From NCBI GenBank assembly GCA_046758085.1, contig JBHHZP010000177.1, positions 1 through 6,530 of the forward strand: DNA of 6,530 nucleotides. The letters run 5' to 3'. The notes under the pieces are model-generated. The model was given only the letters and a program-made list of their open reading frames with translations. It did no database searches and was not told the DNA's origin. Shown here in pieces: positions 6,200 through 6,530 of this stretch. Source of the DNA: VRUB01 sp046758085 (GTDB lineage: Bacteria; Pseudomonadota; Gammaproteobacteria; Acidiferrobacterales; SPGG2). Positions within the stretch are counted from its first letter, which is position 1. Every line of letters starts with the position of its first letter. A program made the position numbers and the translations under genes.

Positions 6200-6328
6200 T
6201 TATTTAAATCTGCTCGTCGCCTGCGCTGCCGCTTCCCCGCGATCCCCAGCGAGATTCTCTACCAATGGAGCCAGGCTCTCTTGTGCGGGATCGATGTGTT
6301 TGTTTCCTGCCTGCAGTGATGCCAACAT
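6200..6328 (-). CDS. Possible 42-residue hypothetical protein (doubtful)
   Basis: A short minus-strand ORF from an ATG at 6328 to TAA at 6200 would encode 42 residues, soluble and alanine/glutamate-rich, probably helical (MLASLQAGNKHIDPAQ...). Its composition looks more protein-like than most shadow ORFs. It fits neatly between the small membrane protein and the aminotransferase on the same strand. The SD is weak (an A/G-rich GAAAGAA stretch just upstream). The frame stays open upstream to an ATG at 6406, but that part overlaps the membrane-protein gene and looks like its shadow. I recognise no family. It may simply be leader sequence of the aminotransferase. Confidence 0.25.
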   Translation of the reverse strand: MLASLQAGNKHIDPAQESLAPLVENLAGDRGEAAAQATSRFK

Positions 6329-6345
6329 CAATTCTTTCGGGTGAT

Positions 6346-6504
6346 TTACGCCGTCGAGCCGATCTCGATCCCGAACAATACGATCAAGACAGCCACCGCC
6401 AACCATAGCAGTCCTTTTACCAGGAAGAATACAAAGCCCGCGATGCCAAGTCCTTTAAGCCACGTTCGCCAGCTCTGTTTGTCCCCGACACCTGGATGAT
6501 TCAT
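6346..6504 (-). CDS. Small 52-residue single-pass membrane protein, unknown function
   Basis: The ORF runs from an ATG at 6504 to TAA at 6346. The N-terminus is polar (MNHPGVGDKQSWRTW), followed by the strongly hydrophobic stretch LGIAGFVFFLVKGLLWLAVAVLIVLFGI (residues ~19-46) with a single Lys30 in the middle, and a short tail ending in GSTA. It could be one long transmembrane helix or a tight hairpin. A hydrophilic head plus a continuous hydrophobic segment is unlikely by chance, and the pattern (WLKGLG.AGF.FFL.KGLLWL) resembles tiny inner-membrane proteins seen in gammaproteobacteria, though I cannot name a family. An AGG lies 8 nt before the ATG as a weak SD. It lies upstream of, and on the same strand as, the aminotransferase. 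Confidence 0.6.
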   Translation of the reverse strand: MNHPGVGDKQSWRTWLKGLGIAGFVFFLVKGLLWLAVAVLIVLFGIEIGSTA

Positions 6505-6530
6505 CGCGTTAGCCTGGATATTGCATCACT

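Noticed and set aside
6311..6330. Sigma-54-like promoter (TTGGCATCACTGCA, minus strand) upstream of the aminotransferase
   Set aside because: The GG and GC elements are 7 bp apart rather than the required 10.

Overview
The window looks like chromosomal DNA from a gammaproteobacterium of moderately high G+C content. I base this on the style of its GGDEF proteins, a TIGR01777 epimerase, a class III omega-aminotransferase and Shine-Dalgarno (SD) led genes. A Chromatiales-like relative would fit, but the sequence alone does not prove it. I see no phage, transposase, CRISPR array, tRNA or rRNA.

Layout. Positions 1-932 (minus) hold the first 310 residues of a multi-pass membrane diguanylate cyclase; the window edge cuts off its GGDEF signature. 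Across a 283-bp divergent gap, 1216-2172 (plus) holds a second, soluble diguanylate cyclase with an intact GGDEF signature and an inhibitory I-site. A 288-bp convergent gap follows (2173-2460), in which I find no gene. Everything from 2461 to 6504 is on the minus strand. In transcription order it reads: a 52-residue membrane protein (6504-6346), a doubtful 42-codon ORF, a pyridoxal-phosphate omega-aminotransferase (6154-4775), a TIGR01777-type NAD(P)-binding epimerase (4735-3836), an AlaX-type alanyl-tRNA editing protein (3732-3022), and a stand-alone archaeal-type threonyl-tRNA synthetase editing domain (2871-2461).

The most notable feature is the last pair. Two free-standing tRNA proofreading domains sit next to each other. 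AlaX clears Ser- or Gly-tRNA(Ala), and the archaeal ThrRS editing domain clears Ser-tRNA(Thr), so both families deal with serine mischarging. Bacterial ThrRS normally carries its own unrelated editing domain, so the second protein is unexpected. It also appears to lack the lysine that is important in archaeal homologues, which raises the possibility of altered chemistry or substrate. The two genes are separated by 150 bp containing inverted clusters of a 7-bp-phased repeat (GAGTAGC / GCTACTC).

The aminotransferase and epimerase are 39 bp apart and probably co-transcribed. Whether that transcript continues through the editing genes cannot be decided from sequence.
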